Assembly (NCBI GenBank): GCA_037954665.1
Contig: JBBMOL010000205.1
Coordinates: forward strand, 744,001 to 808,000
DNA from: Laguncularia racemosa
Taxonomy: Eukaryota > Streptophyta > Magnoliopsida > Myrtales > Combretaceae
Direction of reading: 5' to 3'
Length of the DNA: 64,000 nucleotides
The notes beneath the pieces are model-generated. The model did no database searches and was not told the origin of the DNA. It saw only the letters and a list, made by a program, of their open reading frames with translations. The translations under genes and the position numbers were made by a program. This document shows positions 23,520-35,565 of the stretch, in pieces; within the stretch, counting starts at the first letter, position 1; each line of letters begins with the position of its first letter.

Positions 23520-24222
23520 GATTAGTTAGCTCAAAGGAGCACTTTTCGAATCCATCAATTAGTTAGCTCAAAGGAGCACTTTTCAAATCCATCGATTAGT
23601 TAGCTCAGAGGAGCACTTTTCGAATCCATCGATTAGTTAGCTCAGAGGAGCACTTTTCAAATCCATCGATTAGTTAGCTTAAAGGAGCACTTTTCGAATC
23701 CCTCGATTAGTTAGCTCATAGGAGCACTTTTCGAATCCCTCGATTAGTTAGCTCAAAAGAGCACTTTTCGAATCCCTCGATTAGTTAGCTCAGAGGAGCA
23801 CTTTTCGAATCCATCGATTAGTCAGCTCAAATGAGCACTTTTCGAATCCCTCGATTAGTTAGCTCAGAGGAGCACTTTTCGAATCCATCGATTAGTTAGC
23901 TCAAAGGAGCACTTTTCGAATCCTTCGATTAGTTAGCTCATAGGAGCACTTTTCGAATCCTTCGATTTGTTAGCTTAGAGGAGCTCTTTTCGAATCTATC
24001 GATTAGTTAGCTCAGAGGAGCACTTTTCAAATCCCTCGATTAGTTAGCTCAGAGGAGCACTTTTCGAATCTATCAATTAGTTAGCTCAAAGGAGCACTTT
24101 TCAAATCCCTCGATTAGTTAGCTCAAAGGAGCACTTTTCGAATCCATCGATTAGTTAGCTCAAATGAGCACTTTTCGAACCTATCGATCAGTTAGCTCAA
24201 AGGAGCACTTTTCGAATCTATC
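23520..24222 (+). repeat. 37-bp tandem array, 19 copies, element A 3' UTR
   Basis: Nineteen head-to-tail units of exactly 37 bp (703 bp, no indels) begin GATTAGTTAGCTCA and end CGAATCCATC or a variant. Two diverged units follow to about 24290. Each unit holds GCTC, four bases and GAGC, able to form a short hairpin. Units differ from each other at a few sites only. Element B has about 7 copies. Confidence 0.95.
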
Positions 24223-24673
24223 AATTAATCAGCTCATAAGAGCACTTTTGATGACCGATTAGTCAGTTCATAGGAGCACTTTTCGGAGGTAATTTTCCAA
24301 AATAGTCGCTAGTCTAGTCAAACGCTTCTGTTGACAGGTAGCCAGCTCATAAGAGTGCTTCCTAAGATAATCTTCTCTTCAAGGTTGCTAGTCTAACAAG
24401 ACACTTCATATCATCAGTTATTCTACACTCCTAAACAAAGCTTGAGATGTTTCCTATCACCAATTAGTCAACCCATAGAGTACTTTTTAGGAGGATACAT
24501 TACTCTAAATTGTTAAGACCATTTCAGACTTGTGGGATTATTAGCTCATGGAGCATTTTCCTACCAGAAACCAAATTCCAAATAACCAGCCAAACCAAGG
24601 CGTTATCTATTCAATCAAGAGGCCAAAAATGGCGTCTTTCTTATCTTTGTAGTCAAGCTTTTCAAACTTTACT

Positions 24674-24688
24674 ACAAAAAGGGGCAGC
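24674..24688 (+). other. Polypurine tract, element A
   Basis: ACAAAAAGGGGCAGC ends directly at the TG of the 3' LTR (24689). Its counterpart in B is ACAAAGAGGGGCAGC. Confidence 0.8.
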
Positions 24689-27030
24689 TGTAAACACCCC
24701 ATTTTTGCCCTAAGAATCAATAATAATCAATTTCCAATTTTTTCCCCAATTTTTCCTATTTTGGCAAAAATAGTAAAAATATTCAAAAAATAAAAATAAA
24801 TAGGAAAACACATCAATTTTGAAAACTAATTTCAGAAATGGCAATAATAAAGATTAAATAATTTTTACAAATTTTTGAAATTTCAAAAAATACAAAACAA
24901 TAAAAAAATCGCATTGCATATATGCAATTTGTGAAATAGATAAAATCGGGAAATTGGGCCAGCTCAGCTGGTTCATGTGGGTGCCTGGAACGTGTGTGAA
25001 GCCTGAGGTCCCGAGTTCGAATCCCCCCGAGCACTCTGTGCAAATTTTTTTTTTCGCTTTTGCCTCAAGCTACCACGTGGCAGTGCATGATTGGCCAGGG
25101 AAAGTCACGTGTGTCGCGCGTGATCGTCTCCTTCGCTCGAACAGACGCGAGAGGAAGCCAGAGCAGGTCCGACGAAGGCGAAATTGGTCGTTTTTCCTCA
25201 GATCTTTTGGATTACTGTCGAGATAAAGCCAAATCCATCAGATAAATCATAGAAAAACAAGGGATTAACATCAAACCGCCGAGATAAGGCCGAATCCGAA
25301 ACGAAAAAAATGGGTTTATCCAAATCGGCGGATTTGAGCTTATCCAGAGGAGTTTGTGAGCGTCTATAAATAGAGGAGGAAGGGAGGAAGCGAGATCACA
25401 GATCAAAAGCGAGAGAAAAGAAAGAATCGAAGTTCGCCGGAGTTGTTTCGAAGCCGCGACCGCCGATCAAGAGTTAGGCAACCACCAGGAGGCGTTTCTG
25501 AAGCGAACCACCACCACCATTGGATTCCTCACCCCCAAGAACCTTGGATTCGACACCTCAATCACTGAAGAAGGCCGCCGGAACACCGTCAACGAGCACT
25601 CCCCGCCACCGCATCCAATCGACCCAACCTGACCCGCTTCGACCCGATTCGACCCGATCGACCCGACTCAGATCCAGGTAAGTCGGATTTTTCGATTTTT
25701 TTAATATTTTTGTTTATTTATTTGGGTTATTTTATTTCAAATTAATTTATTAATTTGTTATGTATTTGTCACTTGTTATTTATTTATTTATTTACTTATG
25801 TGTTATTTATATTTCAATAAATAGAAAAAATGTTAGAAATTAGATTTTTTAGGATTTAATAATATAATAAAATAATAATAAAATAAAATAAAAATATAAT
25901 CATAATAATAAAAATAAAAATGTAGAAAATTAGAAAAATATTAGAAAAATGATAATAAAACTTTAAATTTAGAATAAGGTAGGTAAAAATCTAGGAGAAA
26001 ATTTTTAAAAAATGGAAATTAAAAATTATAAATAATAAAAAATTATAAATCATGAAAATTCATAAAAATCATAAAATAATAAAATAATAATAAAATTAAA
26101 ATATAATTAAAATGATAAAAATAAAATGTAGAAAATTTATAAAGAAAATTATAAAAATACTAGAAAAATAATAATAATAATTTAGATTTTAAAATAGGAT
26201 AGATAAAAATCTAGGAGAAAATTTTCAATAAAAAATAAAAAAATATAAAATTATGAAAAATTAATAAAAACTAATAAAAAATTAAAAATTAATAAAAAAC
26301 TATAAAAAATCATAAAAAATAATAATAAATAATAAAAATTTTATAATAGTAGAAATAAGTCAAAAAACAGAAGAAAAATGAGTTTTATCACTTAGAAAAA
26401 ATTATTTTCTCAAATAAATCCAAAATTGATGTTTTCCGTTAAAATTATTTTCAAAAAAATCAAATTAAAGCTTAGGCTTAGATCTTTTTTAGAAAAATCT
26501 TAAAATGATAAAAACATAAATCAAAAGAGATTTCACAATTAAAATTCACAAACACACTTAAAGTTTTCAGGAAAAGCGAACTATGGCTTGTTTGATCCTG
26601 AATAGTAGGTACGTAGGCACCCATTTGGGACAACCTTAAAAAGAATAAAAAATTCATTTTCTTAGAATAATTCACTCAAAAACACAATAAAAGGCAACAA
26701 AAATAAAATAAAAGACATTTCTAAATGGGGATAATTTTAGGAGATTAGGTGGTAACCTTAGGGTTTTAATAGGTTAGCCTCCGAACTTAGAAACTCTGAT
26801 TTTCCCTTTTCCTCTTTTCACAAAACGAGAAGAGGAAATCACGACGACTAGTGGTCCAAATTAAGACTAATCCGCTCCATTAGTCTTAATTCAATTTTTC
26901 CCAACCACAGTTGGGTGGCGACTCCAAAATAAACGAAATTCCTAACTCAAGTCGAGGATCTACATTAGATGAGCACAGGGTCTAGTATAGATCCGATTAG
27001 GAATGGGGAATTCAAAAATTAGACTCGACA
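24689..27030 (+). repeat. Element A 3' LTR, complete
   Basis: It runs from TGTAAACACCCC to AATTAGACTCGACA (2342 bp). It contains the palindrome (24913-24928), A box CAGCTCAGCTGG (24960-24971), B box AGTTCGAATCC (25014-25024), a T-run (25045-25054), a TATA box (25365-25373) and a splice donor (25678-25683). It shows what the truncated 5' copy has lost. Confidence 0.93.
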
Positions 27031-27035
27031 AAAAG

Positions 27036-28170
27036 GAAGAAAAGGAATCCAATTTTACTCAATTTAGAATTAAATAAAAGAAGTCATGAAGTTTTGAAGC
27101 TAGACATGACCTAGATATAATCATGTCCAACACATGTTGAAGTTGAAGCTTCATAGAAAGTTACATGAGGGCTGGATACGGTTGTGTTTGTTGGTTGTGT
27201 ATCTCTCTTATCTAATTGATTTAGACACAACCTACATACACGACCATGTCTAGGCTGTATCTATTAGAACGCCATGTTTTACACGATTTTGATTGGTGAA
27301 TTGGATACAACCCGAAGCACAACTATTTTGGACAACGTATTGGCCTAACACACAAAGTTTTTTATGCTCATTATATAAATAGAAGAGGACTCGACATCAA
27401 AGAGATATAGACCATTTTTCTATGTTGTTTTAGGGGTTTTAGAGAGAGACAAGATAGCTACTTTTTTACACTTCAAGAAATTAGGGTTTTTCTTTGTTTC
27501 AATTGATTTCCTTAGCGATGCATGCTTATAAATCATTGAAGAATTTGGTTTTCAATATGATTAATTCTTAATTTTTCTTAGTATCTAGACTTATGGATCT
27601 TAGGTTTATTATGTGACTAGGATTTCTATCATCCATGAATTCTTATATTTCTTTATCCATGCATTGTGTTCTTGATTTTAATTAGATTAATATTTCTAAA
27701 GCATTATTCTATCCATTTAATATTATATATTAAGATTGAGAAATCTGATGTGTAATTAGATCTAGCATGTTTGAAGAGAGTTGATATAATCTTAGAGATA
27801 AGTTACATAATTCTTCTGAATTTAATTAATTTAGTTAAGGGAATTTATTGTTTTTAATAGTCTTTGAATTATGCTATTATGAAGAGATTCAAATAGGTAA
27901 TTTTAAGATTGGGGTTGAATAAGCTTGAGAAAGTTATTAAACTAAATTAGAAGTTCCCTTAGTCAATAAAATTTAAGAAGGATTTGAACATTTTTTGTTA
28001 ATGTCACACAATAATTCCTATGAGAAACAAAGTCTAGATACTAATTTTACCATCTTAAAGTTAATTATAATTTGTTTTGCTTTTCTATCTTTCAATAAAA
28101 TCTTAGTTCATTAGTTAATATTCGGTTATAAGTTTTAGATAAATTAATCTTTATAATTTACTGATTAGAT
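27036..28170 (+). repeat. Element C left LTR, middle piece
   Basis: It continues the Athila LTR between elements A and B and aligns with 47490-48620 of the right LTR. It contains TATA-like TATATAAATAG near 27375 and ends at the GTAGG target site of B (28171-28175). It forms the 1.1-kb spacer between the two inverted Ogre-type elements. Confidence 0.85.
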
Positions 28171-28175
28171 GTAGG

Positions 28176-30246
28176 TGTCGAGTCTAATTTTTGAACTTCC
28201 CATTCCTAATCCGATCTAGACTAGATCCTATGCTCATCTAATATAGATCCTCGACTTAAGTTAGGAATTTCGTTTAATTTTGGAGTCGCCACCCAACTAT
28301 TGTTGGGAAAAATTGAATTAAGACTAATGGAGCAGATTAGTCTTAATTTAGACCACTAGTCGTTGTGATTTCCTCTTCTCGTTTTTGTAACAAGAGGAAA
28401 AGGGAAAACCAAAGTTTCTAAGTTCGGAGGCTAACCTATTAAAACCCTAAGGTTACCACCTAATCTCCTAAAAATTATCGTATCTCGAAATGTCTTTTAT
28501 TTTATTTTTGTTGCCTTTTATTGTATTTTTGAGTGAATTATTCTAGGAAAATGATTTTTTTATTCCTTTTTAGGGTTGCCCCAAATGGGTGCCTACGTAC
28601 TTGCTATTCAGGACCAAACAAGTCGTAATTCGCTTTTCCTGAAAACTTTAAGTGTGTTTGTGAATTTTAATTATGAAATCTCTTTTGATTTATGTTTTTA
28701 CCATTTTAGGATTTTTCTAAAAAAAAGATCTAAGCCTAAGCTTTAATTTTATTTTTGAAAATAATAATTTTAAGAAAAATACCAATTTTGGAATTTATTT
28801 AAGAAAATGGTTTTTCTAAGTGATAAAACTCATTTTTTTTTCTATTTTTTGACTTATTTCTACTATTATAAATTATTATTATTTTTTATTAATTTTTATG
28901 AATTTTTTTCTTTTAATAATTTTTAATTTTTTATTATTTTTTCATAATTTTTATTTTATTAAAAATTTTCCTCCTAGATTCTTATCTATCCTATTTTAAA
29001 ATCTAAATTTTTATTATCATTTTTCTAATATTTTTATAATTTTCTACATTTTTATTTTTATTATTATTATTATATTTTTATTTTTATATCATTAAATCCT
29101 AAAAAAACCTAATTTCTAACATTTTTCTATTTATTAAAATATAAACAACAAATAAGTAAATAAATAACAAATAAAAAATAAATAAATAAATTCAGAATAA
29201 ATAAAGTAAACCAAATAAATAAACAAAAATAAAAAAATCGGAAAATCCAACTTACTTGGATCCGGGTCGGTGCTTGGGTCGGGTCGGATCGGGTCGATCG
29301 GATGCGGCGGCTGGGAGTGCTCATTGACGGCGTTCCGACGGCCTTTTGCAGCGGTTGAGGTGTCGATTCCTAGGTTTTTGGGGGTGAGGAATCCAACGGT
29401 GGCGGTGTTTTGCTTTAGAAACGCCTCCTAGTGGTTGCCCAACTCTCGATCGGCGGTCGCGGTCTTGAACAACTCCGGCGAGCTTTGATTCTCTCTTTCT
29501 CTCACTTTTGATCCGTCATTTTGCTTCTCCACTTCATCCTCTATTTATAGGCGTTCAAAATCGAGCTGGATAAGCTCGGATTTCCACCGATCGAAGCAAA
29601 TCGGATTTGCGGTTAAAAAAACCAACTCCGATTCGTGTAAATCCATCGATTTGTTGAGATTTGATTCCAATTGGATGATGTTTATCGTGTTTCCGTTGAA
29701 GATCTGTTGGATTTGTGTAAAAAATTGAATCAAAATGACCGAAATTCAGATTTTTCTCCTCGCCGGCGATCTCGGACCGAGGTTGAAGACGATCATGAGC
29801 TCGGCGCGTGCGTTCACTCCAGCCAATCAGATGCTGCCACGTGTCCTAGGTGATGAAGAAAAATTGCAAAACGCAGAATCTGCCTCCCCCCGCTTTTCAA
29901 ACCTGTGACCGAGCCCCCCCGCGCGCGCCTTAGGCCATGGTCCGAACCAGTTGGGCTAGCCCACTTTCGCGATTTTATTTATTTCGCAAATTGCATTTAT
30001 GTAATGCGATTTTTTTATTTTTTTTGTATTTTTTGAAATTTCAAAAATTTGTAAAAATCATTTAATCCTTATTATTGCCATTTCTAAAATTATTTTCCAA
30101 ACTTGATGTATTTTCCTATTTATTTTTACTTTTTGAACATTTTTCCTATTTTTTCTAAATTAGAGAAAAATATGGAAAAATTGGAAAAATTGGAAATTAC
30201 TTATTATATTATTATTGATCCTTAGGGTAAAAATGAGATGTTTACA
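28176..30246 (-). repeat. Element B 3' LTR
   Basis: It reads TGTCGAGTC to ATGTTTACA on the plus strand. On the minus strand: A box TAGCCCAACTGG (29947-29958), a decayed B box (29893-29903, CG changed to TG), a TATA box (29541-29549), and donor GTAAGT (29250-29255) whose preceding G is now A. Confidence 0.92.
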
Positions 30247-30261
30247 GCTGCCCCTCTTTGT
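30247..30261 (-). other. Polypurine tract, element B
   Basis: On the minus strand ACAAAGAGGGGCAGC abuts the TG of the 3' LTR. Confidence 0.8.
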
Positions 30262-30694
30262 AGTAAAGTTTGGAAAACTTAATTACAAAGACAAGAAAGA
30301 CGCCATTTTTGGCCTCTTGGTTTAATAGATAACGCCTTGGTTTGGCTGGTTATCTGGAATTCGGTTTCTGGTAGGAAAATGCTCCATGAGCTAATAATCC
30401 TACGAGTCTTTTATGATGGTTGGTATTGCTTAGGGACTGGTCCTAACAATTTATAGTAATATATCCTCCCAAAAAGTGCTCTGTGGGCTGACTAATTGGC
30501 GATAGGAAATATCTCAAGCTTGTTTAAGAGTGTAGAATAACTGATGATAGAAAGCATCTTATTGGACTAGCAACCTTGAGGAGAAGATTATCTTAGGAAG
30601 TGCTCTTATGAGCTGGCCACCTGTCAATAGAAGTGTCTGACTAGACTAGCAATTGTTTGGAAAAATACCTTCAAAGTGTGCTCCTATGAGCTGA

Positions 30695-31490
30695 CTAATC
30701 GGTCATCAAAAGTGCTCCTATGAGCTGACTAATTGATAGATTCGAAAAGTGCTCCTTTGAGCTAACTAATCGATAGCTTCGAAAAGTGCTCCTTTGAGCT
30801 AACTAATCGATAGTTTCGAAAAGTGCTCCTTTGAGCTAACTAATCGATGGATTCGAAAAGTGCTCCTCCTGAGCTAACTGATCGATAGCTTCGAAAAGTG
30901 CTCCTTTGAGCTAACTAATCGAAGGATTCGAAAAGTGCTCCTCTTGAGCTAACTGATCGATAAGGTGTCTAGGAAAGTGCCCCTTCTTGGGCTGATTGAC
31001 CTATAGCGGGAAGTGTCTTCTTAAACTCACAACCCTAGGGGAGAAATGTCTCAAAAGGTGCCCCTACAGGCTAACCTTACGACAAGATATTTAGGAGAGT
31101 GCCCTATTGTGGGCCGACTAACCTATAGCATAGAGAAACGTTTTCAAAAATGTGCCCTTGTGGGCTGACCTTAAAAGAGGATATCTAGGAAAGTGCCCCT
31201 CTATGGGCTAACTAACCTATGACAGAATGTCTCAAAAAGGTGCCCTTATGGGCTGACCCTAAGAGAGAATGTTTAGGGAAGTGCCCCTCTTTGGGCTAAC
31301 TAACCTTTTAAAATGTCTCCAAAAGGTGCCCTTATGAGCTAACCCTAAGAGAGAATACCTAGGAAAGTGCCCCTCTATGGGCTAACTAATCCATGGTAGG
31401 AATACATGTCTCGAAAGGTGCCCCAATGTGCTAACCTTGCGAGAGGATGTTTAGGGAAGTGCCCCAATGCGGGCTGACTAACCTTAGGCT
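30695..31490 (-). repeat. 3' UTR hairpin arrays, element B
   Basis: About seven 37-bp units (30695-30962) with GCTC/GAGC stems are followed by the long-period GCCC/GGGC array (30960-31490), in the same order as element A when read on the minus strand. Sequence variants include GCTCCTCCTGAGC. The short array is much smaller than the 19 units of A. Confidence 0.85.
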
Positions 31491-31993
31491 TTTGAATATG
31501 CTTCTACTGACTGAGCTAAATGATGTGATGCTTTTCATGATATGTGGATGATAATCATTTATCATTTTTAATGTTTGCCAATTCATCATGGATAGCAACC
31601 AAACAACCGAACCTTCGTGCTGGTCTGCTTCTGCTTCACTTCTTGTTATCTTGACACGGGGTTGAAAATCTTGATGTGCTTCCTTTTTTTTTTGTGCGCA
31701 TGGCTCTTTCGCCAGTAGTGTTATCCTATTAATGAACTAGGTTCTAATGCTCAAAAGTAGATAGAATTATACTACAAAATTTATTGAGATTCATCATCAT
31801 TTTAGTGTTTATCATTCATTGGTGAAATGATGGGTAATGTGTTTAGGAATGTCGGTTGTAATGAGAATTGGTTGGAAATATCGACCATTCAGGGATATTA
31901 ACTTTGCTTGTAAAAAATAAAAAAATAAACTCAACGAAATTCGTATTGAATATTGGCTTTCATAAACATTTGGTAAAATTTCAATTCCTTTGC

Positions 31994-34900
31994 CTAAGGA
32001 TAGTACTTCTTTACAGCATCTGTATTAATGGGGTCTCTCAATTCCGGACCATCCATTTGGGTCAGTATCAAAGCACCTCCTGACAGAACTTTTTTCACCA
32101 CATAGGGGCCTTCATAGTTTGGGGTGAATTTCCCTCTGGAGTCTTGGGCATTCGGGAGAACCTTCCTTAGCACCAGATCCCCTTCTTTGAAGTATCGGGG
32201 CCTCATTTTTTTGTTGAATGCTCGGGCCATCCTTTGTTGGTAACACTGGCCATGACATATTGCAGTAAATCTTTTTTCATCTATCAGATTCAACTTATCA
32301 AGCCTCTTCTTTACCCAGTCGGATTCAGTTAGTTGAGTTTCTGACAGAATTCTGAATGATGGTATTTCGACTTCGACTGGTAGCATTGCTTCCGTACCAT
32401 ATACCAATGAATATGGGGTAGCTCCAGTAGATGTTCTTATTGAAGTCTTATAAGCCATGAGAGCAAACAGCAACACCTCGTGCTAATCTTTGTAAGTAGT
32501 TGTCATTTTTTTTATGATCTTTTTGATATTCTTGTTAGCTGCTTCTACTGCCCCGTTCATCTAGGGTCGGTAGGGAGTTGAATTTCTATGATTTATGTGA
32601 AATTGCTGACATAAACCTGTCATCGACTTATTATTAAGATTGGTACCGTTGTCGGTGATGATGGACTCAGGAACTCCATATCGAGCTATTATGTCTCTTT
32701 TTAAGAAACGGACTATTATCCCTTTTGTGACATTGGCATATGAAGAAGCTTCTACCCATTTGGTGAAGTAATCAATTGCTACCAATATGAACCTATGGCC
32801 ATTGGATGCTGTCAGAGTGATTGGGCCAATTATGTCGATTCCCCATATGGAGAAAGGCCATGGTGCTGATAATAAGTGCAACTCGTTGGGCGGAGCATTT
32901 ATCCGGTTTACGTATATTTGACACAGATGACAGTGCTTAACATATTTTATGCAATCTGATTCCATGGTTAACCAATAGTATCCTAACCTCATGATTTTTC
33001 GGGCTAACATGTAGCCATTCATATGAGGTCCACATACTCCTTCATGTACTTCCTTCATCAATTCACAAGCTTCATTTTTATCCACACATCTTAACAAGGT
33101 GGTATTGGATGATCTTTTGTAAAGTATAGACCCACTTAATAAGAAATGGCTTGCTAACCTTTTGAGTGTTCTTTGGTCATTCTTGCTAGCCATTTCAAGG
33201 TATTTACCCTCTTGGAGAAAGGTCTTGATGTCGTGATACCAGGGTTTGTCATCTTGTGCTTTTTCAATTGTTAAACAGTAGGCAGGCCGATTTTCGATGT
33301 CTATTTTCATTGGTTGGACTTCGGCTCCCCCTGTTATCTGGATCATAGATGCTACTGTGGCAAGTGCATCTGCAAACTGATTCTGAGTTCTTGGGATATA
33401 TGTGAAAGTGATTGCCTTGAATTCTCCTATTAGCTCTGTCAAATGTTGATGAAATGGTACCAGTTTGGGGTCTTTAGTCTTGTATTCCCCTCTTGTCTAT
33501 AGTATGATGAGCGATGAATCCCCGTATACTTCTAATTCGCGGATTTTCATTTGGCAGGCCATTTTGAGGCCGAGAATGCATGCCTCATATTCCGCGATAT
33601 TATTGGTATATGGAAACGTGAGTCTGGTCGCTGCAGGGAATTGTGTGCCGTCTAGGGATATCAATACTGCCCCAATCCCGCAACCGAATACGTTGGCAGC
33701 TCTGTCGAAAAAACATTTTCCATTTGGGGTTCTACTCTATCCCACGATCTTCTAACGGTATATCTTCCACTGTCAATATATTTTCGTCCGGGAATTGGGC
33801 TTGTATTTCTTGGGAATCTGCCTCGACAGGGTGTTCTGCCAATTGGTCAGCTAAGGCTTGCCCTTTCATCGAGTTCTGATTTATGTATGTGATGTCAAAC
33901 TCGGATAGGAGCATTTGCCATTTAGAGATTCTCCTTATCAAAGCTGGTTTCTCTGCCAAGTATTTTAAGGGATCATGTCTTGTTAGCAGCTCAATATGAT
34001 AGTAAAGGGTGTATTGCCTTAATCGATGCATGACCCAAATTAGAGCACAACAAGTCTTCTCCACCTCTGAGTACCTCTATTCCCCGTCTGTGAATTTCTT
34101 GCTCAAATAATATATGGAACGCTCTCTTCCCTCTTCATCTTTCTACCCCAGCACACAACCCATGAATTCAGGGAGTATAGTGAGGTATAAGAATAAGGGC
34201 TTCCCTTGCTTCGGGACTATCAAGACCGGAGGTTTTATAAGATAGTCTTTGATTGTCCTGAATGCTTCTTCGCATTCGTCGTCCCATTCTATGGTAGCAT
34301 TCTTTTTCAACAGATGAAATAGTAGCCGGCACTTATCGGTGAGTTGTGAGATAAAACGAGCTATATAATTTAATCTTCCCAGCAAGCTTCTTACTTCTTT
34401 AACGAAGCATGGGGAAGGTAACTCTAATATAGACTTTACCTTGTCAGGGTCGATTTTAATGCCTTCCCGGCGTATGACAAACCCTAACAATTTCCCCGTT
34501 GTGACCCCGAAAGTGCATTTCTCTAGGTTTAACTTGAGTTGGAATTTTCTCAGTCGTTTAAACAATTTCCTCAAGATATCTATATGGCTTTCTCCTTCTT
34601 TAGATTTGGCTATCATGTCGTCGACGTATACTTCGACCTCTCGATGCATCATGTCATGAAGTATCGTGACCATGGCTCTCTGATACATTGCCCCGACGTT
34701 TTTCAAACTAAAGGGCATGACTTTGTAACAGAATGTTCCCCATGTTGTGATGAAATTCGTTTTGGTTTTATCTTCTTTAGCCATTTTTATCTGATTATAT
34801 CTTGAGAAACCGTCCATGAATGAGAAAAGATGATTTCCCGCGGTGTTATCCACTAGAACATCAATGTGAGGTAGGGGGAAGTTATCCTTCAGCGTAGCTT

Positions 34901-35455
34901 GGTTTAAGTCCCAGAAGTCTACGCATACGCGTACCTTTCCATTCTTTTTCATAACAGGGACTATATTTGCTACCCATTCTGGGTAATCGGACACTTCGAT
35001 GAACCCTACTTCTAGCAGTTTCTTGACTTCTTCTTTAATCTTTAGTAAGATGTCAGGCCTAAATCTTCTCAGTTTCTGTTTTTTAGGTTTGACATCTTCC
35101 CTTGTGGGAAGCCTATGAACCACTATTGATTGGTCTAGTCCTGGCATGTCGCCATATGACCAGGCGAACACATCTGCATATTCTATTAATAGCTCGGTTA
35201 TCTCATACTTTTGCTCGGCACTTAAACTGGTCCCAATTTTGAGGTTTTTAGGTTTTTCCATGCTTCTTAGATTTACTTTCTCCATCGGCTCGTCAATTGA
35301 AATTTCCGCTTTGTTCATGTTTTTGCCAATTTTCTTGTATTATTTCGTTGTCAAGGATATCGCCTTCAACAACTGACCTAGCAGCGTTGGAAACGATATC
35401 AGCGTTTTTATTTTCTACCTGCGCGAAATATCCCTGATGTTCGATGGGAGGAGAT
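31994..35455 (-). pseudogene. Element B pol: RT, RNase H, second RNase H, integrase
   Basis: It starts at the intron acceptor and ends at a natural stop (31994-31996). The module order matches A: RT with YVDD (about 34610), Ty3-type RNase H, archaeal-type RNase H (about 33340-33720), integrase with HHCC and DDE residues and the GPY motif. Damage: an extra base near 35300, an extra T near 33715, and nonsense codons at 34143, 33732, 33497, 32561 and 32483 (complement CTA). Those at 33732 and 32483 sit at the same Trp codons as 20706 and 21954 in A. Confidence 0.9.
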
Positions 35456-35565
35456 CTGGGTAAAGTAAAATGAAAGTATATATATAAGCAAAACAGACTG
35501 TAATTGAATTAATAAAGAGTCTCAATAAAATTTGTTCAATAATCGTTCTCTATCCTTGAGCTGAC
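35456..35565 (-). other. Ogre-type intron between protease and RT, element B
   Basis: 110 nt from GTCAGC to CTTTACCCAG on the minus strand. The join gives AG|A and an open frame of about 45 codons (SPPIEHQGYFAQVENK and on) leading into RT. Without splicing the frame stops after RSAQG. Sequence and position match the intron of A. Confidence 0.75.

Larger units (their letters stand above)
22446..24688 (+). other. Element A long 3' UTR
   Basis: About 2.2 kb without coding potential between integrase and the 3' LTR. The middle carries two related tandem arrays (listed separately). It ends in the polypurine tract. Confidence 0.8.
14997..27030 (+). mobile_element. Element A: Ogre/Tat-type LTR retrotransposon with internal deletions
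   Basis: LTRs at 14997-17364 and 24689-27030 enclose ORF1, a gag-protease remnant, an intron and pol in plus orientation. A perfect 5-bp duplication AAAAG (14992-14996 and 27031-27035) marks an intact insertion in the left LTR of C. Compared with B it has three deletions: the end of the 5' LTR with the primer site, 344 codons of ORF1, and about 2.7 kb of gag-protease. Pol is one frame from the start of RT to the end of integrase, broken only by nonsense codons. The 3' UTR is about 2.2 kb and carries tandem arrays. The two LTRs look very similar by eye, so the insertion is younger than D, E or C. Confidence 0.93.

Noticed and set aside
23520..24222. Regular 37-bp repeats that might suggest a CRISPR array
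   Set aside because: Units are contiguous with no spacers, in the 3' UTR of a plant retrotransposon. It is a minisatellite.
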